Source: Sporosarcina jiandibaonis (GTDB lineage Bacteria; Bacillota; Bacilli; Bacillales_A; Planococcaceae). From it: 64,000 bases of DNA. The stretch is from contig NZ_JAAOIY010000007.1 in the NCBI RefSeq assembly GCF_013184495.1, positions 1 through 64,000 on the forward strand. The letters run 5' to 3'. Every line of letters begins with the position of its first letter. Positions within the stretch are counted from its first letter, which is position 1. The position numbers and the translations under genes are program-made. The notes beneath the pieces were generated by a model. That model searched no databases. It worked only from the letters and a program-made list of their open reading frames with translations, and was not told where the DNA came from. Positions 26,466-36,298 of this stretch are shown in pieces.

Positions 26466-26550
26466 ATGTATTTCCTCCCCTTCAATCATCTACTCGTAAT
26501 AATAGCATAAAGTGCTTAAGATTGAAACAGAAGCAATCCGGTTTGCCTTA

Positions 26551-27111
26551 TTATCCCAACTTCCGTGTAGATGCTAGCGCGCCACTTTCTGTATCAAATG
26601 TATTGTCGATATTGGTAATGCCGCGTTCAAAAATCTCCATAAAATCATCGCCATAAATATTTCGCACAATCGCCATGACTTCTAAAAACTCGGGAAACTT
26701 CCCGTATAATTGCTTCATTGGCAAAGAGCCGTCTAGTATTCTGTGTTCAGTATCGTGATACCGTTGATTCATTTCAAGAATCAGTTTTTCGCCTTCGCTC
26801 GTTACAGAAACGTAAGTGTTACGACGATCATCTTCTTGTTTATAAAAACTTAAGTACCCGCGTTCTTCTAACTTTTTGGAAAAATTGAAAGCGGTTGACA
26901 CGTGCATGACGCCGAATTTCGATATATCCGATATCGTTGCTTCCTTTAGGTGGTAAGATAACCATAAAATGTGGTGTTCATTAATATTCAGGTCATAAGG
27001 TTTAATCCACTCTTGCCAATCTTTTTCTACTGCTTTCCATAAAGCTTTAGACAGTTGAGCAATGCGCTGGCTAAAGATCATAGCTTCTTTGGGTGAAAAT
27101 TTTTCCTCCAA
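26551..27111 (-). CDS. hpr: Transition-state regulator Hpr/ScoC (MarR family)
   Basis: 186 residues, slightly shorter than B. subtilis Hpr (203). The N-terminus [21 protein letters not shown] and the winged-helix core (about 40-120; [20 protein letters not shown], then the wing [18 protein letters not shown]) are diagnostic. Hpr represses extracellular protease, sporulation and peptide-transport genes during growth, and in B. subtilis it also acts on peptide permease operons. Position beside yhaH/trpP is conserved. Confidence 0.92.
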   Translation of the reverse strand: MEEKFSPKEAMIFSQRIAQLSKALWKAVEKDWQEWIKPYDLNINEHHILWLSYHLKEATISDISKFGVMHVSTAFNFSKKLEERGYLSFYKQEDDRRNTYVSVTSEGEKLILEMNQRYHDTEHRILDGSLPMKQLYGKFPEFLEVMAIVRNIYGDDFMEIFERGITNIDNTFDTESGALASTRKLG

Positions 27112-27206
27112 TAGTAAGACCCCCCAATTTCATAAATCCTCATCTTTTATTATAGCAGGAAAGCAAACGATAAAGAAGTGAGAATTGCGAAAACTTCTGA
27201 ATGTAA

Positions 27207-27241
27207 TGAAAAAGGTTATCCAAACTGTTATGGATAACCAA
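27207..27241 (-). terminator. Terminator of yhaH
   Basis: On the minus strand GGTTATCCA and TGGATAACC form a stem followed by TTTTTC, directly after the yhaH stop. Confidence 0.75.
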
Positions 27242-27251
27242 TTTCTATTAC

Positions 27252-27614
27252 TTATTTTTGATGCGCTGCTATCGTTTGTTCTAAGTTCTCTAGTGCATCT
27301 TGGATTGCAGTTAGTTCTTGTTCAAGGCGCAACCTATTTGGTTCCGTTGATTGCTGCCAATTCTCAAATGATTGTTTGATTCCTTCAACAGCACCTGGGA
27401 CAGTTTCTTTAGCTTCTTTTGTCAGGCTGGAAATCGACTGTTTTAAATTATTTACTTTTTGTTTAATATCGCCAAATGTTTCTTTAAAGTCAGTTGAGGC
27501 GCTTTTTACAGAGGTGCGCATTTCGCTACCTGATTTTGGAGTTGAATAGAGTACTGTAATCGCCGCTGCAACCGTGCCTGTTGCTAGGCCAAGGAAAAAA
27601 GTAGATGCTTTCAT
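27252..27614 (-). CDS. yhaH: YhaH, YtxH-domain membrane-anchored protein
   Basis: 120 residues. A single N-terminal helix (STFFLGLATGTVAAAITVLY) is followed by the YtxH motif STPKSGSEMR and a long charged coiled-coil-like tail. YtxH proteins are stress-associated small membrane proteins in Firmicutes without a defined biochemical role. The location between hpr and trpP equals the B. subtilis yhaH position. Confidence 0.85.
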   Translation of the reverse strand: MKASTFFLGLATGTVAAAITVLYSTPKSGSEMRTSVKSASTDFKETFGDIKQKVNNLKQSISSLTKEAKETVPGAVEGIKQSFENWQQSTEPNRLRLEQELTAIQDALENLEQTIAAHQK

Positions 27615-27697
27615 GAGTAATGAACTCCTTTCTGTAGGAATAGTAATAGTATTCCTTTCACTAGTTTAATTAAACCACGCAATCAATAGATGAGCAA

Positions 27698-27734
27698 ACA
27701 AAAAAAGCTTTTCGCTAGGTAGCGAAAAGCTTTA
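27698..27734 (-). terminator. Terminator of trpP
   Basis: AAAGCTTTTCGCTA (27704-27717) and TAGCGAAAAGCTTT (27720-27733) form a perfect stem. On the minus strand it is followed by TTTTTTTG. Confidence 0.92.
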
Positions 27735-27744
27735 TGAATAAATT

Positions 27745-28269
27745 TTAGTTCGCAACAGTTTTATGGAAAGAGGATCTCTCCAGTATTTTTGTTACGATTG
27801 GTTTGATCAAGAAAAATGAGATTCCATTTAAAACAACAGTAGGTAGTACAACTGTTGTGAATAAAAAGAGGAATGGAAGATCCACGCCTAAAATGAAAAT
27901 CGCGACTGATAAAAAGATGAATCCTGATAGCAATGTACCAAGACCGACAAGCACAGTCGATGCAATCATATTAGATGAAATACTTTTGAAGGATTTGATG
28001 ACCGCATAGAAAGCGAATCCAGTAATCAGTTTATCAATAATATTCGGGAAGAATGCTAACGGGAATGTCGAAAGCAAACCAGAAAGAACACCAGTCGCGA
28101 GCGTTAGAATAAAAACGCTCTTCACATCGCGAAATAGCAAAACCCCGATAAACATCATCGTCAACATGAAATCGATTTTCATGCCGCCAGTAATTCCCGG
28201 AATGATTAAATACAGTGCGGCACCGACAGCAACCAACATGGCCATTAAAACTAGATTTTTCGTATTCAA
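27745..28269 (-). CDS. trpP: Tryptophan transporter TrpP (YhaG)
   Basis: 174 residues with about five to six hydrophobic helices. It begins MNTKNLVLMAMLVAVGAAL, and PGITGGMKIDFMLTMMFIGVLL is typical of the TrpP family. Start is TTG 28269 with GAGGAG at 28284-28279. B. subtilis TrpP is the probable tryptophan permease; its translation is blocked when the TRAP protein bound to tryptophan covers the ribosome site. Here five regularly spaced NAG triplets overlap exactly that site (see next entry). Confidence 0.9.
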   Translation of the reverse strand: MNTKNLVLMAMLVAVGAALYLIIPGITGGMKIDFMLTMMFIGVLLFRDVKSVFILTLATGVLSGLLSTFPLAFFPNIIDKLITGFAFYAVIKSFKSISSNMIASTVLVGLGTLLSGFIFLSVAIFILGVDLPFLFLFTTVVLPTVVLNGISFFLIKPIVTKILERSSFHKTVAN

Positions 28270-28271
28270 TT

Positions 28272-28318
28272 CTCATCTCTCCTCAGCTAAGCTCATTTTG
28301 TTTTCCTATCGTATCCTC
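28272..28318 (-). promoter_or_regulatory. TRAP-type binding site over the trpP ribosome site
   Basis: In the RNA sense the segment reads GAGctTAGctGAGgaGAGatGAG (28294-28272): five NAG triplets each separated by exactly two bases. Two more, GAG (28318-28316) and TAG (28308-28306), lie upstream in the same five-base rhythm relative to each other. The GAG-GAG pair is itself the ribosome site. The 11-subunit TRAP ring binds such NAG repeats with 2-3-base spacers, so tryptophan-dependent translational repression is expected. Confidence 0.82.
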
Positions 28319-28367
28319 ATGATCGACAGCGAAAAACTTATAATTTACTATATACTAAAATTAGCGA

Positions 28368-28793
28368 TCAAGCAAGCACACTTCTAATCTTATCTGCTAG
28401 TTCTTGAATTTTCTCAGGTGTATAGGTCGTATGTTTCGTTTCCCATGTCGACAACTGGAAACCGTCCGTTTCGTCGTATCGCGGGATGAAGTGCATATGA
28501 TAATGGAATACGCTTTGGCCAGCAGGTGCACCATTATTTTGTAATAAATTCAACCCTGCCGGACGAAACTCAGCTTTTAGCGCATTTGCGATTTTAGGTG
28601 CGGCCTTGAAGAAATTGGCTGCATCCTCTTCAGAAAAATCATAAATGTTTTCAATATGTTTTTTTGGAATGAGCAGAACATGTCCTTCTGTAGTTGGCAT
28701 AATATCCATGAATGCGTAAACATGTTCGTCTTCATAGATCTTCGCGCTCGGGACTGCTCTTTCAATGATTTGACAAAAAATACAACTTGTCAT
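28368..28793 (-). CDS. hit: HIT-family nucleotide hydrolase (Hit)
   Basis: 141 residues from ATG 28793, six bases after AAAGGAGTG; a further ATG at 28811 would lie upstream of that ribosome site. The N-terminal CIFCQIIERAVPSAKIYED and the histidine triad HYHMHFIPR (H-x-H-x-H-x) identify a Hint-type nucleoside phosphoramidase/hydrolase. C3-C6 with H42 could bind zinc, as in Hint relatives. The gene is divergent from ecsA, the same arrangement as B. subtilis hit-ecsABC. Confidence 0.93.
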   Translation of the reverse strand: MTSCIFCQIIERAVPSAKIYEDEHVYAFMDIMPTTEGHVLLIPKKHIENIYDFSEEDAANFFKAAPKIANALKAEFRPAGLNLLQNNGAPAGQSVFHYHMHFIPRYDETDGFQLSTWETKHTTYTPEKIQELADKIRSVLA

Positions 28794-28918
28794 TTTCAAC
28801 ACTCCTTTCATTATTTAGACAATTGTAGCATATTTTCTACTGATGGATATTAATATGCAAAGGACAAGGTATTTTACTTTCAAATTTGTTAAACTAAAGA
28901 AAAGAATGGGGGATGACC

Positions 28919-29668
28919 ATGTCCATAGTTGAACTAAAAGATGTAACAGGCGGATATTCTAGAAAACCTGTATTGCATGATTTATCATTTGAAATTGGAA
29001 AAGGCGAACTTGTTGGCTTGATTGGCTTGAATGGAGCTGGAAAAAGTACAACAATCAAACATATTATTGGACTGATGAATGCCCATAGCGGTGAAATTCG
29101 ATTGAACGGTGTCACGTTCAATGAAGACCCTGAAACCTATCGAAAATCATTTACGTATATACCAGAAACCCCGGTGCTCTATGAAGAGTTGACATTGCGC
29201 GAGCATTTGGAATTGACGGCAATGGCGTACGGACTTGATAAAGATGTATTCGAAGCGCGGTCGGCAGCGTTATTGAGAGAGTTTATGATGGAAAAAAGGC
29301 TGCGTTGGTTTCCAGCGCACTTTTCAAAAGGAATGCGGCAAAAGGTGATGATTATGTGTGCTTTTCTCGTAAATCCGTCGCTTTATATTATTGACGAGCC
29401 GTTCGTCGGTCTCGACCCAATCGGGATAAAATCATTGCTCGAACAAATGACAGAGCGGAAAAATGATGGCGCATCCGTCCTGATGTCTACGCATATCTTG
29501 TCGACAGCTGAAAAATACTGCGATAGAATCATCCTGCTGCACGAAGGCAGGTTGCGGGCGCAAGGAACGATGGATGACCTCAGAAAAGCTTTCGGACGAC
29601 CTGGGGCGTCGCTTGATGACTTATACATCGCAATGACAGAGGACAATGATCATGAAAAATTTGCGTGA
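28919..29668 (+). CDS. ecsA: ABC transporter ATP-binding protein EcsA
   Basis: 249 residues from ATG 28919, chosen for GGGGG seven bases upstream; ATG 28913 is in frame. Motifs: Walker A GLNGAGKSTT, signature FSKGMRQKV, Walker B YIIDEPFVGLDP and H-loop STHI. EETLLYEELTLREHLELTAM-like region closely matches EcsA. With EcsB it is needed for efficient protein secretion, competence and RasP intramembrane protease function in B. subtilis; the transported substrate may be peptide or lipid-related. Confidence 0.93.
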   Translation: MSIVELKDVTGGYSRKPVLHDLSFEIGKGELVGLIGLNGAGKSTTIKHIIGLMNAHSGEIRLNGVTFNEDPETYRKSFTYIPETPVLYEELTLREHLELTAMAYGLDKDVFEARSAALLREFMMEKRLRWFPAHFSKGMRQKVMIMCAFLVNPSLYIIDEPFVGLDPIGIKSLLEQMTERKNDGASVLMSTHILSTAEKYCDRIILLHEGRLRAQGTMDDLRKAFGRPGASLDDLYIAMTEDNDHEKFA

Positions 29669-30845
29669 GTTATGGGGAGCCAGGTTCATTCATTATATGA
29701 CTGAGTTTCAAAAATACATGAAGTATGTTTTTACCGGGCATCTAGCGCTAGTACTTGTTTTTGCAATTGGCGCGGGGGGATATACGTATAGTGAATGGTT
29801 AAAAGAAGTGTCTCCTGATTTTCCATCAGCGCTTCTTGCTGCGATTATTATCGGAGCCGCATTGACATATTCTTCTCCGGTTACATTATTAAAGCCTGCT
29901 GATTCTGTCTATTTTTTGCCATTAGAAACGAAACTTCATTTGTACTTTAAACAGTCTTTGCGTTGGTCGATATTTTCGCAACTTCCATTACCATTTATTT
30001 TGTATATTGTTGCTTTGCCGCTTTTATCAGCAACAGAAACCGGCACGAAAGCTGAATTTATTTGGTTAGCTTTATTCATCGTTGCACTGAAATGGATCTA
30101 TGTTGAAACAGAATTTTACTTCAGGCACGCTAAACGCGGAGATTGGATATGGGGAGATCGGGTAATCAGATTCATTTTCGCAATGTCCTTTATTTATATT
30201 TGGCTAGGCCCGTATCCATATTTAATCATTTTGTTCGCTGTTCTTATTGGCCTGTATTCAACCTATTGGCGAAAACAGAAACAAAATAGTCCTTTTCCTT
30301 ATGAACATTTCATCACGATTGAGCAAAACAGAATGATGCGATTCTATCGGTTCGCAAACTATTTTACTGATGTCCCGCATTTAAAAGGTTCTGTCAGTCG
30401 TCGACAGTGGCTAGGATTTTTCCTGGCGCCCTCCCAACTTGAAGGCGCCGATCCGCAAAAATATCTCGTTAAGCGGACTTTTATACGAACGGATGATATT
30501 TTTTGGTTATGGGTGAGGTTAACCGTAATTACCTTGCTTGGTGCTGTATTTATCCCATTCCCGCTAGTCGTCTATATTTTTACGGGTGCACTTTCATTTG
30601 CGTCAGCGATTCAAATTATATATGCATTGCGTGCGGGTGAAGAGTTTCGAATGGATATGTTATTCCCGTTAAACAAACGTCCAGAGGCAATTCGAAGCAC
30701 GGTTCGGCAAGTTCAATGGCTTCAAGCTTTATTTGTAATGATTACTGCGTTGTTTGCTTTCGGGTTCGGCGGAACTCCTTTTTTACTTGGGCTGATCATC
30801 ATTGCCGTATCCGAGATAACGCTTCAAACAACTAAAGAAAAGTAG
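29652..30845 (+). CDS. ecsB: ABC transporter permease EcsB
   Basis: 397 residues from ATG 29652, eight bases after GAGGA; ATG 29646 is too close to that site. It overlaps ecsA by 17 bases. There are about 9-10 hydrophobic helices, and the EcsB-specific RQWLGFFLAPSQLEGADPQKYLVKRTF loop region is near residue 255. It is the membrane partner of EcsA. EcsC, which follows in B. subtilis, is absent; the next gene encodes an IDEAL-domain protein. This is also where similarity to the yha/ecs block of B. subtilis ends. Confidence 0.88.
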   Translation: MKNLRELWGARFIHYMTEFQKYMKYVFTGHLALVLVFAIGAGGYTYSEWLKEVSPDFPSALLAAIIIGAALTYSSPVTLLKPADSVYFLPLETKLHLYFKQSLRWSIFSQLPLPFILYIVALPLLSATETGTKAEFIWLALFIVALKWIYVETEFYFRHAKRGDWIWGDRVIRFIFAMSFIYIWLGPYPYLIILFAVLIGLYSTYWRKQKQNSPFPYEHFITIEQNRMMRFYRFANYFTDVPHLKGSVSRRQWLGFFLAPSQLEGADPQKYLVKRTFIRTDDIFWLWVRLTVITLLGAVFIPFPLVVYIFTGALSFASAIQIIYALRAGEEFRMDMLFPLNKRPEAIRSTVRQVQWLQALFVMITALFAFGFGGTPFLLGLIIIAVSEITLQTTKEK

Positions 30846-30940
30846 ATAAATCGTTCCTCCGGGTATGTATCGCGGAGGTGCGATTTTTTGATGATTCAAT
30901 AATAAAAACAAAAAAGATAAATAGAAAATTCCGAAAAACC

Positions 30941-30970
30941 TTGCAACTTCACCCTGAAATTATATATAAT
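30941..30970 (+). promoter_or_regulatory. Promoter of the IDEAL-domain gene
   Basis: TTGCAA (30941-30946) and TATAAT (30965-30970) with an 18-base spacer. The start codon of the next gene is 28 bases downstream of the -10. Confidence 0.6.
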
Positions 30971-30997
30971 AATAAAAAGGCAACAGGGGTGAGCGTT

Positions 30998-31234
30998 TTG
31001 GAAAAAAAGTACTCATACACTGAATTTATGAAATCTATTGGCAGAGATACCTCTTCGGCTCAAGCGGAAAAACTGTTAAATGAAATTTACATGGATTTAT
31101 TTCTCAAACGACTTCATCGTGAACAAATTAGGGAACGACTCAATGACCTTGTCGATCAATCATTAGATAAGCGAGATAAAAGCAAATTTTTAAAGTACTC
31201 GAAAGAACTATTGAAATTTGAAGAATGTAATTGA
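30998..31234 (+). CDS. IDEAL-domain small protein
   Basis: 78 residues from TTG 30998; GGGGTGA precedes it. The longer open frame runs through the promoter just described. The C-terminal half (about 35-72; MDLFLKRLHREQIRERL, then LVDQSLDKRDKSKFLKYSKEL) carries the IDEAL motif region found in small Bacillales regulators and adaptor proteins such as YpiB and ComK-associated peptides. The specific function is unknown. It stands alone between ecsB and the uvrBA operon and is closed by a terminator. Confidence 0.7.
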   Translation: MEKKYSYTEFMKSIGRDTSSAQAEKLLNEIYMDLFLKRLHREQIRERLNDLVDQSLDKRDKSKFLKYSKELLKFEECN

Positions 31235-31240
31235 ATTAAG

Positions 31241-31271
31241 AAAACGCTACGAGTGGATGTAGCGTTTTTTT
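31241..31271 (+). terminator. Terminator after the IDEAL-domain gene
   Basis: AAAACGCTAC (31241-31250) pairs with GTAGCGTTTT (31259-31268), followed by T residues. Confidence 0.9.
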
Positions 31272-31286
31272 ACGTGGAAAACAGTT

Positions 31287-31300
31287 AAAACATACGTTCT
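31287..31300 (+). promoter_or_regulatory. LexA (DinR) box upstream of uvrBA
   Basis: AAAACATACGTTCT matches 11 of 14 positions of the Bacillus SOS consensus CGAAC-RNRY-GTTYC. A TAAAAT -10-like element lies at 31332-31337. uvrBA is SOS-regulated in B. subtilis, which supports the call; mismatches at both outer ends make it moderate. Confidence 0.6.
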
Positions 31301-31369
31301 CTTTTTACTCGTATAAATTAAGGGTATATGGTAAAATAACAATATTCTAGTACGGGAGGGATTTCCCAA

Positions 31370-33352
31370 TTGGTTCAAACATTTAACTTACAAGCACCGT
31401 ACACCCCAGAAGGCGATCAACCGAATGCGATTAAACAACTTGTCGCAGGGTTAGAAGAAGGTAAACGACACCAAACACTTTTAGGGGCGACCGGCACAGG
31501 AAAAACATTCACAGTTTCAAATGTACTGACAGAAGTAAATAAACCTACCCTGGTCATGGCGCATAATAAAACATTAGCAGGACAACTGTACAGCGAATTC
31601 AAAGAGTTTTTTCCCGATAACGCTGTTGAATATTTTGTTAGTTATTACGACTATTTCCAACCTGAGGCTTATGTTGCCCATACAGATACTTATATTGAAA
31701 AAGATGCAAGCATAAACGATGAAATCGATAAACTGCGTCACTCAGCAACATCTTCTTTATTTGAGCGAAATGACGTAATTATTGTTTCATCCGTTTCGTG
31801 CATATATGGGCTCGGTTCGCCTAAAGAATATCGCGATATGGTCGTTTCTGTTCGCGTCGGGATGGAAATTGGCCGCGATGAATTGCTGAGAAAGTTTGTG
31901 GCCATTCAATATATCCGGAATGATATTAGTTTCACGCGCGGAACGTTCCGAGTCCGAGGTGATGTTGTGGAATTGTTTCCCGCATCGCGGGATGAGCGTT
32001 GCATTCGAATTGAATTTTTTGGCGATGAAATCGATCGCATTCGAGAAGTTGATGCACTGACGGGCGAAATTATTGGAAACCGTGATCATGTAGCCGTTTT
32101 TCCAGCCTCTCACTTCGTAACGAGCGAAGAGAAAATGGCGAAAGCAATTGAAAACATAGAGGTTGAATTAGAAGAACGTTTACAGGTTTTAAAAAGTGAA
32201 GATAAATTGCTGGAAGCACAGCGGCTTGAACAAAGAACTCGCTATGATTTAGAAATGATGCGTGAGATGGGGTTCTGCTCGGGTATCGAAAACTATTCTC
32301 GACACCTGACATTAAGGCCTCCTGGCGCGTCTCCTTATACACTAATTGATTACTTCCCGGATGACTTTCTATTAATTGTCGATGAAAGCCACGTAACATT
32401 GCCGCAAGTTCGAGGAATGTTCAATGGTGACCAGGCAAGGAAGCAAGTTTTAGTAGATCACGGTTTTCGTCTTCCATCGGCACTTGACAACCGCCCGCTT
32501 ACTTTTGAAGAATTTGAAGGCCGGATTCGAAACGCAATCTACGTTTCTGCAACACCGGGTCCATATGAAATCGAACATACGCCTGAAATGGTAGAACAAA
32601 TTATCCGTCCGACAGGGTTGTTGGATCCGACGATTGATGTTCGACCGATTGAAGGGCAAATAGATGATTTGATTTATGAAATTAATGAACGAGTTAAAAA
32701 GAACGAACGCGTTCTAATTACGACGTTAACAAAGAAAATGTCCGAAGACTTAACTGACTATTTAAAAGAAATCGGGATAAAAGTGCAATATCTCCATTCG
32801 GAAATAAAAACGCTTGAGAGAATTGAAATTATTCGCGAATTAAGGATGGGCACCTATGATGTGCTCGTGGGGATTAACTTGCTAAGAGAAGGTATAGACT
32901 TACCTGAAGTATCTCTTGTGACAATTCTCGATGCGGATAAAGAAGGTTTTCTCCGTTCCGAACGTGCATTGATTCAAACGATTGGTCGGGCAGCGCGAAA
33001 TTCAAACGGGCATGTCATTATGTATGCAGACCGAATGACTGACTCTATGACAAAAGCGATTGGCGAAACAGAACGGCGCCGTGAAATTCAAAAAGCTTAT
33101 AATGAAAAGCATGGAATTACGCCGACTACTATCAAAAAAGATATTCACGCCATCATTCGGGCAACCGATGTGGCAGAAGAAACTGAAACGTATATTGAAA
33201 AGATTACTAAAGGTAAGAAACTGACAAAAGCAGAGAAAGAATCCATTCTGACAACGCTTGAAAAAGAGATGAAGGATGCCGCGAAAGATCTCCAATTCGA
33301 GCTTGCAGCAGAGTTAAGGGATGCAATTTTAGAGCTAAAAGCAGAGAGGTAG
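31370..33352 (+). CDS. uvrB: Excinuclease ABC subunit UvrB
   Basis: 660 residues from TTG 31370, preceded by GGGAGGG. Walker A GATGTGKT (about 39-46), the damage-inserting beta-hairpin region [16 protein letters not shown] (helicase motif II), and motifs [27 protein letters not shown] and the C-terminal UVR domain (about 620-655) are present. UvrB loads at lesions with UvrA and recruits UvrC for nucleotide excision repair. It is followed by uvrA after five bases. Confidence 0.97.
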   Translation: MVQTFNLQAPYTPEGDQPNAIKQLVAGLEEGKRHQTLLGATGTGKTFTVSNVLTEVNKPTLVMAHNKTLAGQLYSEFKEFFPDNAVEYFVSYYDYFQPEAYVAHTDTYIEKDASINDEIDKLRHSATSSLFERNDVIIVSSVSCIYGLGSPKEYRDMVVSVRVGMEIGRDELLRKFVAIQYIRNDISFTRGTFRVRGDVVELFPASRDERCIRIEFFGDEIDRIREVDALTGEIIGNRDHVAVFPASHFVTSEEKMAKAIENIEVELEERLQVLKSEDKLLEAQRLEQRTRYDLEMMREMGFCSGIENYSRHLTLRPPGASPYTLIDYFPDDFLLIVDESHVTLPQVRGMFNGDQARKQVLVDHGFRLPSALDNRPLTFEEFEGRIRNAIYVSATPGPYEIEHTPEMVEQIIRPTGLLDPTIDVRPIEGQIDDLIYEINERVKKNERVLITTLTKKMSEDLTDYLKEIGIKVQYLHSEIKTLERIEIIRELRMGTYDVLVGINLLREGIDLPEVSLVTILDADKEGFLRSERALIQTIGRAARNSNGHVIMYADRMTDSMTKAIGETERRREIQKAYNEKHGITPTTIKKDIHAIIRATDVAEETETYIEKITKGKKLTKAEKESILTTLEKEMKDAAKDLQFELAAELRDAILELKAER

Positions 33353-33357
33353 ATATT

Positions 33358-36231
33358 ATGAGAAACAAAGAAATCGTCATACAAGGCGCGAGAGCTCATA
33401 ATCTTAAAGATATCAGTGTGAATATTCCACGCGACCAGCTTGTCGTAATTACAGGTTTGTCTGGATCCGGGAAATCGTCGCTTGCTTTCGATACGATTTA
33501 TGCAGAAGGGCAACGGCGCTATGTAGAATCGCTTTCGGCATACGCTCGGCAATTTTTAGGACAAATGGATAAGCCCGATGTTGATGTTATTGAAGGGTTA
33601 TCCCCAGCGATTTCGATAGACCAAAAAACGACAAGCCGAAATCCTCGTTCAACAGTCGGAACTGTAACGGAAATTTATGATTATCTACGCCTGCTATATG
33701 CGCGTGTAGGGAAGCCGATATGTCCGATTCATGGAACGGAAATCTCATCTCAAACCATACAACAAATGGTGGACCGGATCATGCAACTTCCGGAAAGAAC
33801 TCGGATACAAGTTTTGGCGCCAATTGTCTCGGGAAGAAGAGGAACACATGCGAAACTGATTGAAGAAATCAGGCAAGAAGGCTATGTCCGAATCCGTGTA
33901 AATGGAGAAATTATCGATTTAGACGATAATATCGAGTTGAATAAAAATCAACGTCATTCCATTGAGGTTGTAATCGATCGTATTGTGATGAAAGAAGATA
34001 TTGTTTCAAGATTAGGCGATTCCTTGGAATCTGCGCTCCGACTTGCGAAAGGGACAGTCCTGATCGATATTATAGACGGCGAAGAGTTGTTGTTCAGCGA
34101 ACACCATGCATGCCCGCTATGCGGATTTTCTATTGGCGAGCTTGAACCGCGAATGTTTTCATTCAATAGTCCTTTTGGGGCTTGCGGAGAATGCGATGGG
34201 CTCGGAACAAAACTTGAGGTGGATTCAAAACTTGTCATACCCGATTATTCATTGTCATTAAAAGAACATGCAATCGCGCCATGGGAGCCGACAAGCTCAC
34301 AGTATTATCCAGAACTATTGAAAACCGTTGCCAAACATTATGGGATTTCAATGACTGTGCCGGTAAGCGAGTTGCCGGAAGATCAATTGGAGAAAATTTT
34401 ATACGGTTCGAAAGATGAAAAAATCCGTTTCTGCTATACAAATGAATTTGGCGGGACGCGTGATAGCGATATTTATTTTGAAGGGGTATTATCGAACGTC
34501 GCTCGCAGATACAGGGATACTTCCTCGGATTACGTGCGCGACCAAATGGAAAAATATATGGCGCAACGCCCGTGTCCGACGTGTAATGGGTATCGTTTGA
34601 AAGAAGAAACGCTCGCGGTAAAAGTGAATGGCGTCCATATCGGGAAAGTGACAAACTTATCGATAGAAGAGGCGGATCGTTTCTTTAAGGAATTAGAGTT
34701 GTCTGAAAAAGACCAGCAAATCGCGGAATTGATATTACGTGAAATTGAAGAGCGATTAGGTTTTCTTATAAACGTAGGATTAGATTATTTAACATTATCA
34801 AGAGCAGCCGGAACGCTTTCCGGCGGGGAGGCCCAGCGTATCCGTCTTGCTACACAGATTGGCTCTCGACTAACCGGCGTGCTCTATATTTTAGATGAGC
34901 CATCGATCGGACTGCATCAACGTGACAATGATCGTCTCATCGAAACGTTGAAAAATATGCGAGATATCGGGAATACATTGATTGTAGTAGAGCATGATGA
35001 AGACACAATGTTGGCTGCTGATCATTTGATCGACATGGGGCCTGGTGCCGGAGCTGCAGGGGGTGAGGTTGTCTCCGCTGGTACACCGATTGAAGTGATG
35101 AATGATCCTAAATCACTTACTGGAGATTATTTGAGCGGGAAGAAGTTCATACCATTGCCGCTGGAGCGTCGTCAATCGGACGGCCGTAAAATATCCATCA
35201 AAGGTGCCGCTGAAAACAATTTAAAAAATGTAAATGTAGATATTCCTTTGGGCCAATTCATTGCCGTTACTGGTGTATCAGGTTCGGGGAAAAGCACACT
35301 TGTCAATGAAGTATTGTATAAAGTGTTAGCGCAAAAACTAAACCGTTCAAAACAACAACCCGGCCAATATGAATCGTTAGAAGGTATAGAAGAGCTAGAA
35401 AAGGTAATTGAAATAGACCAGTCTCCAATCGGTCGAACGCCTAGATCGAACCCGGCTACTTATACAAGCATGTTTGACGATGTCAGGGATGTCTATGCAT
35501 CTACGAATGAAGCAAAAGTTCGAGGATACAAAAAAGGCAGATTTAGTTTTAACGTAAAAGGCGGCCGTTGCGAAGCATGCCGGGGCGATGGGATTATCAA
35601 AATTGAAATGCACTTTTTGCCGGATGTTTACGTTCCATGCGAAGTATGTCATGGAAAACGCTACAATCGCGAAACGTTAGAAGTGCGCTACAAAGGTAAA
35701 AATATTGCAGATGTTCTTGAAATGACTGTTGAAGACGCACTTGTCTTCTTTGAAAATATACCGAAAATTAATCGTAAACTCCAAACGATTGTTGATGTCG
35801 GTCTTGGCTATATAAAACTTGGGCAACCGGCGACTACGTTATCTGGCGGAGAGGCGCAACGTGTTAAACTTGCTTCTGAGTTGCACAAACGTTCGAACGG
35901 AAAATCATTTTATATTCTTGACGAACCGACAACAGGGCTTCATGCGCATGACATTGAAAAATTGCTTGTTGTTCTGCAGCGACTCGTCGAAACCGGGAAT
36001 ACAGTACTTGTCATTGAACACAATTTAGATGTCATTAAAACAGTCGATCATATTATTGACCTAGGACCTGAAGGCGGCGACAGGGGCGGAGAAATCATCG
36101 CGACTGGCACGCCAGAAGAGGTGTCTAAAGTGAAAAAGTCATATACAGGTCACTATTTAAAACCGATTTTAGAGCGAGATAAAAACCGGATGAAAAATAT
36201 AATTAAAGAAGCGGAATCAGTCGTCAAATGA
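33358..36231 (+). CDS. uvrA: Excinuclease ABC subunit UvrA
   Basis: 957 residues. There are two ABC ATPase modules with Walker [10 protein letters not shown] (about 32-40) and GVSGSGKST (about 640-648), and two signatures LSGGEAQRI and LSGGEAQRV. Zinc-binding clusters CPLCG...CGECDG (about 255-285) and CEACRGDG...CEVCHG (about 739-765) are intact. UvrA dimers find DNA damage and load UvrB. Co-transcribed with uvrB. Confidence 0.97.
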   Translation: MRNKEIVIQGARAHNLKDISVNIPRDQLVVITGLSGSGKSSLAFDTIYAEGQRRYVESLSAYARQFLGQMDKPDVDVIEGLSPAISIDQKTTSRNPRSTVGTVTEIYDYLRLLYARVGKPICPIHGTEISSQTIQQMVDRIMQLPERTRIQVLAPIVSGRRGTHAKLIEEIRQEGYVRIRVNGEIIDLDDNIELNKNQRHSIEVVIDRIVMKEDIVSRLGDSLESALRLAKGTVLIDIIDGEELLFSEHHACPLCGFSIGELEPRMFSFNSPFGACGECDGLGTKLEVDSKLVIPDYSLSLKEHAIAPWEPTSSQYYPELLKTVAKHYGISMTVPVSELPEDQLEKILYGSKDEKIRFCYTNEFGGTRDSDIYFEGVLSNVARRYRDTSSDYVRDQMEKYMAQRPCPTCNGYRLKEETLAVKVNGVHIGKVTNLSIEEADRFFKELELSEKDQQIAELILREIEERLGFLINVGLDYLTLSRAAGTLSGGEAQRIRLATQIGSRLTGVLYILDEPSIGLHQRDNDRLIETLKNMRDIGNTLIVVEHDEDTMLAADHLIDMGPGAGAAGGEVVSAGTPIEVMNDPKSLTGDYLSGKKFIPLPLERRQSDGRKISIKGAAENNLKNVNVDIPLGQFIAVTGVSGSGKSTLVNEVLYKVLAQKLNRSKQQPGQYESLEGIEELEKVIEIDQSPIGRTPRSNPATYTSMFDDVRDVYASTNEAKVRGYKKGRFSFNVKGGRCEACRGDGIIKIEMHFLPDVYVPCEVCHGKRYNRETLEVRYKGKNIADVLEMTVEDALVFFENIPKINRKLQTIVDVGLGYIKLGQPATTLSGGEAQRVKLASELHKRSNGKSFYILDEPTTGLHAHDIEKLLVVLQRLVETGNTVLVIEHNLDVIKTVDHIIDLGPEGGDRGGEIIATGTPEEVSKVKKSYTGHYLKPILERDKNRMKNIIKEAESVVK

Positions 36232-36298
36232 AACTTTTCAACAAAGCAACCGTATATATACTAATTACAAATAGAAATGCAAATTAGGAGGCGGAAGT

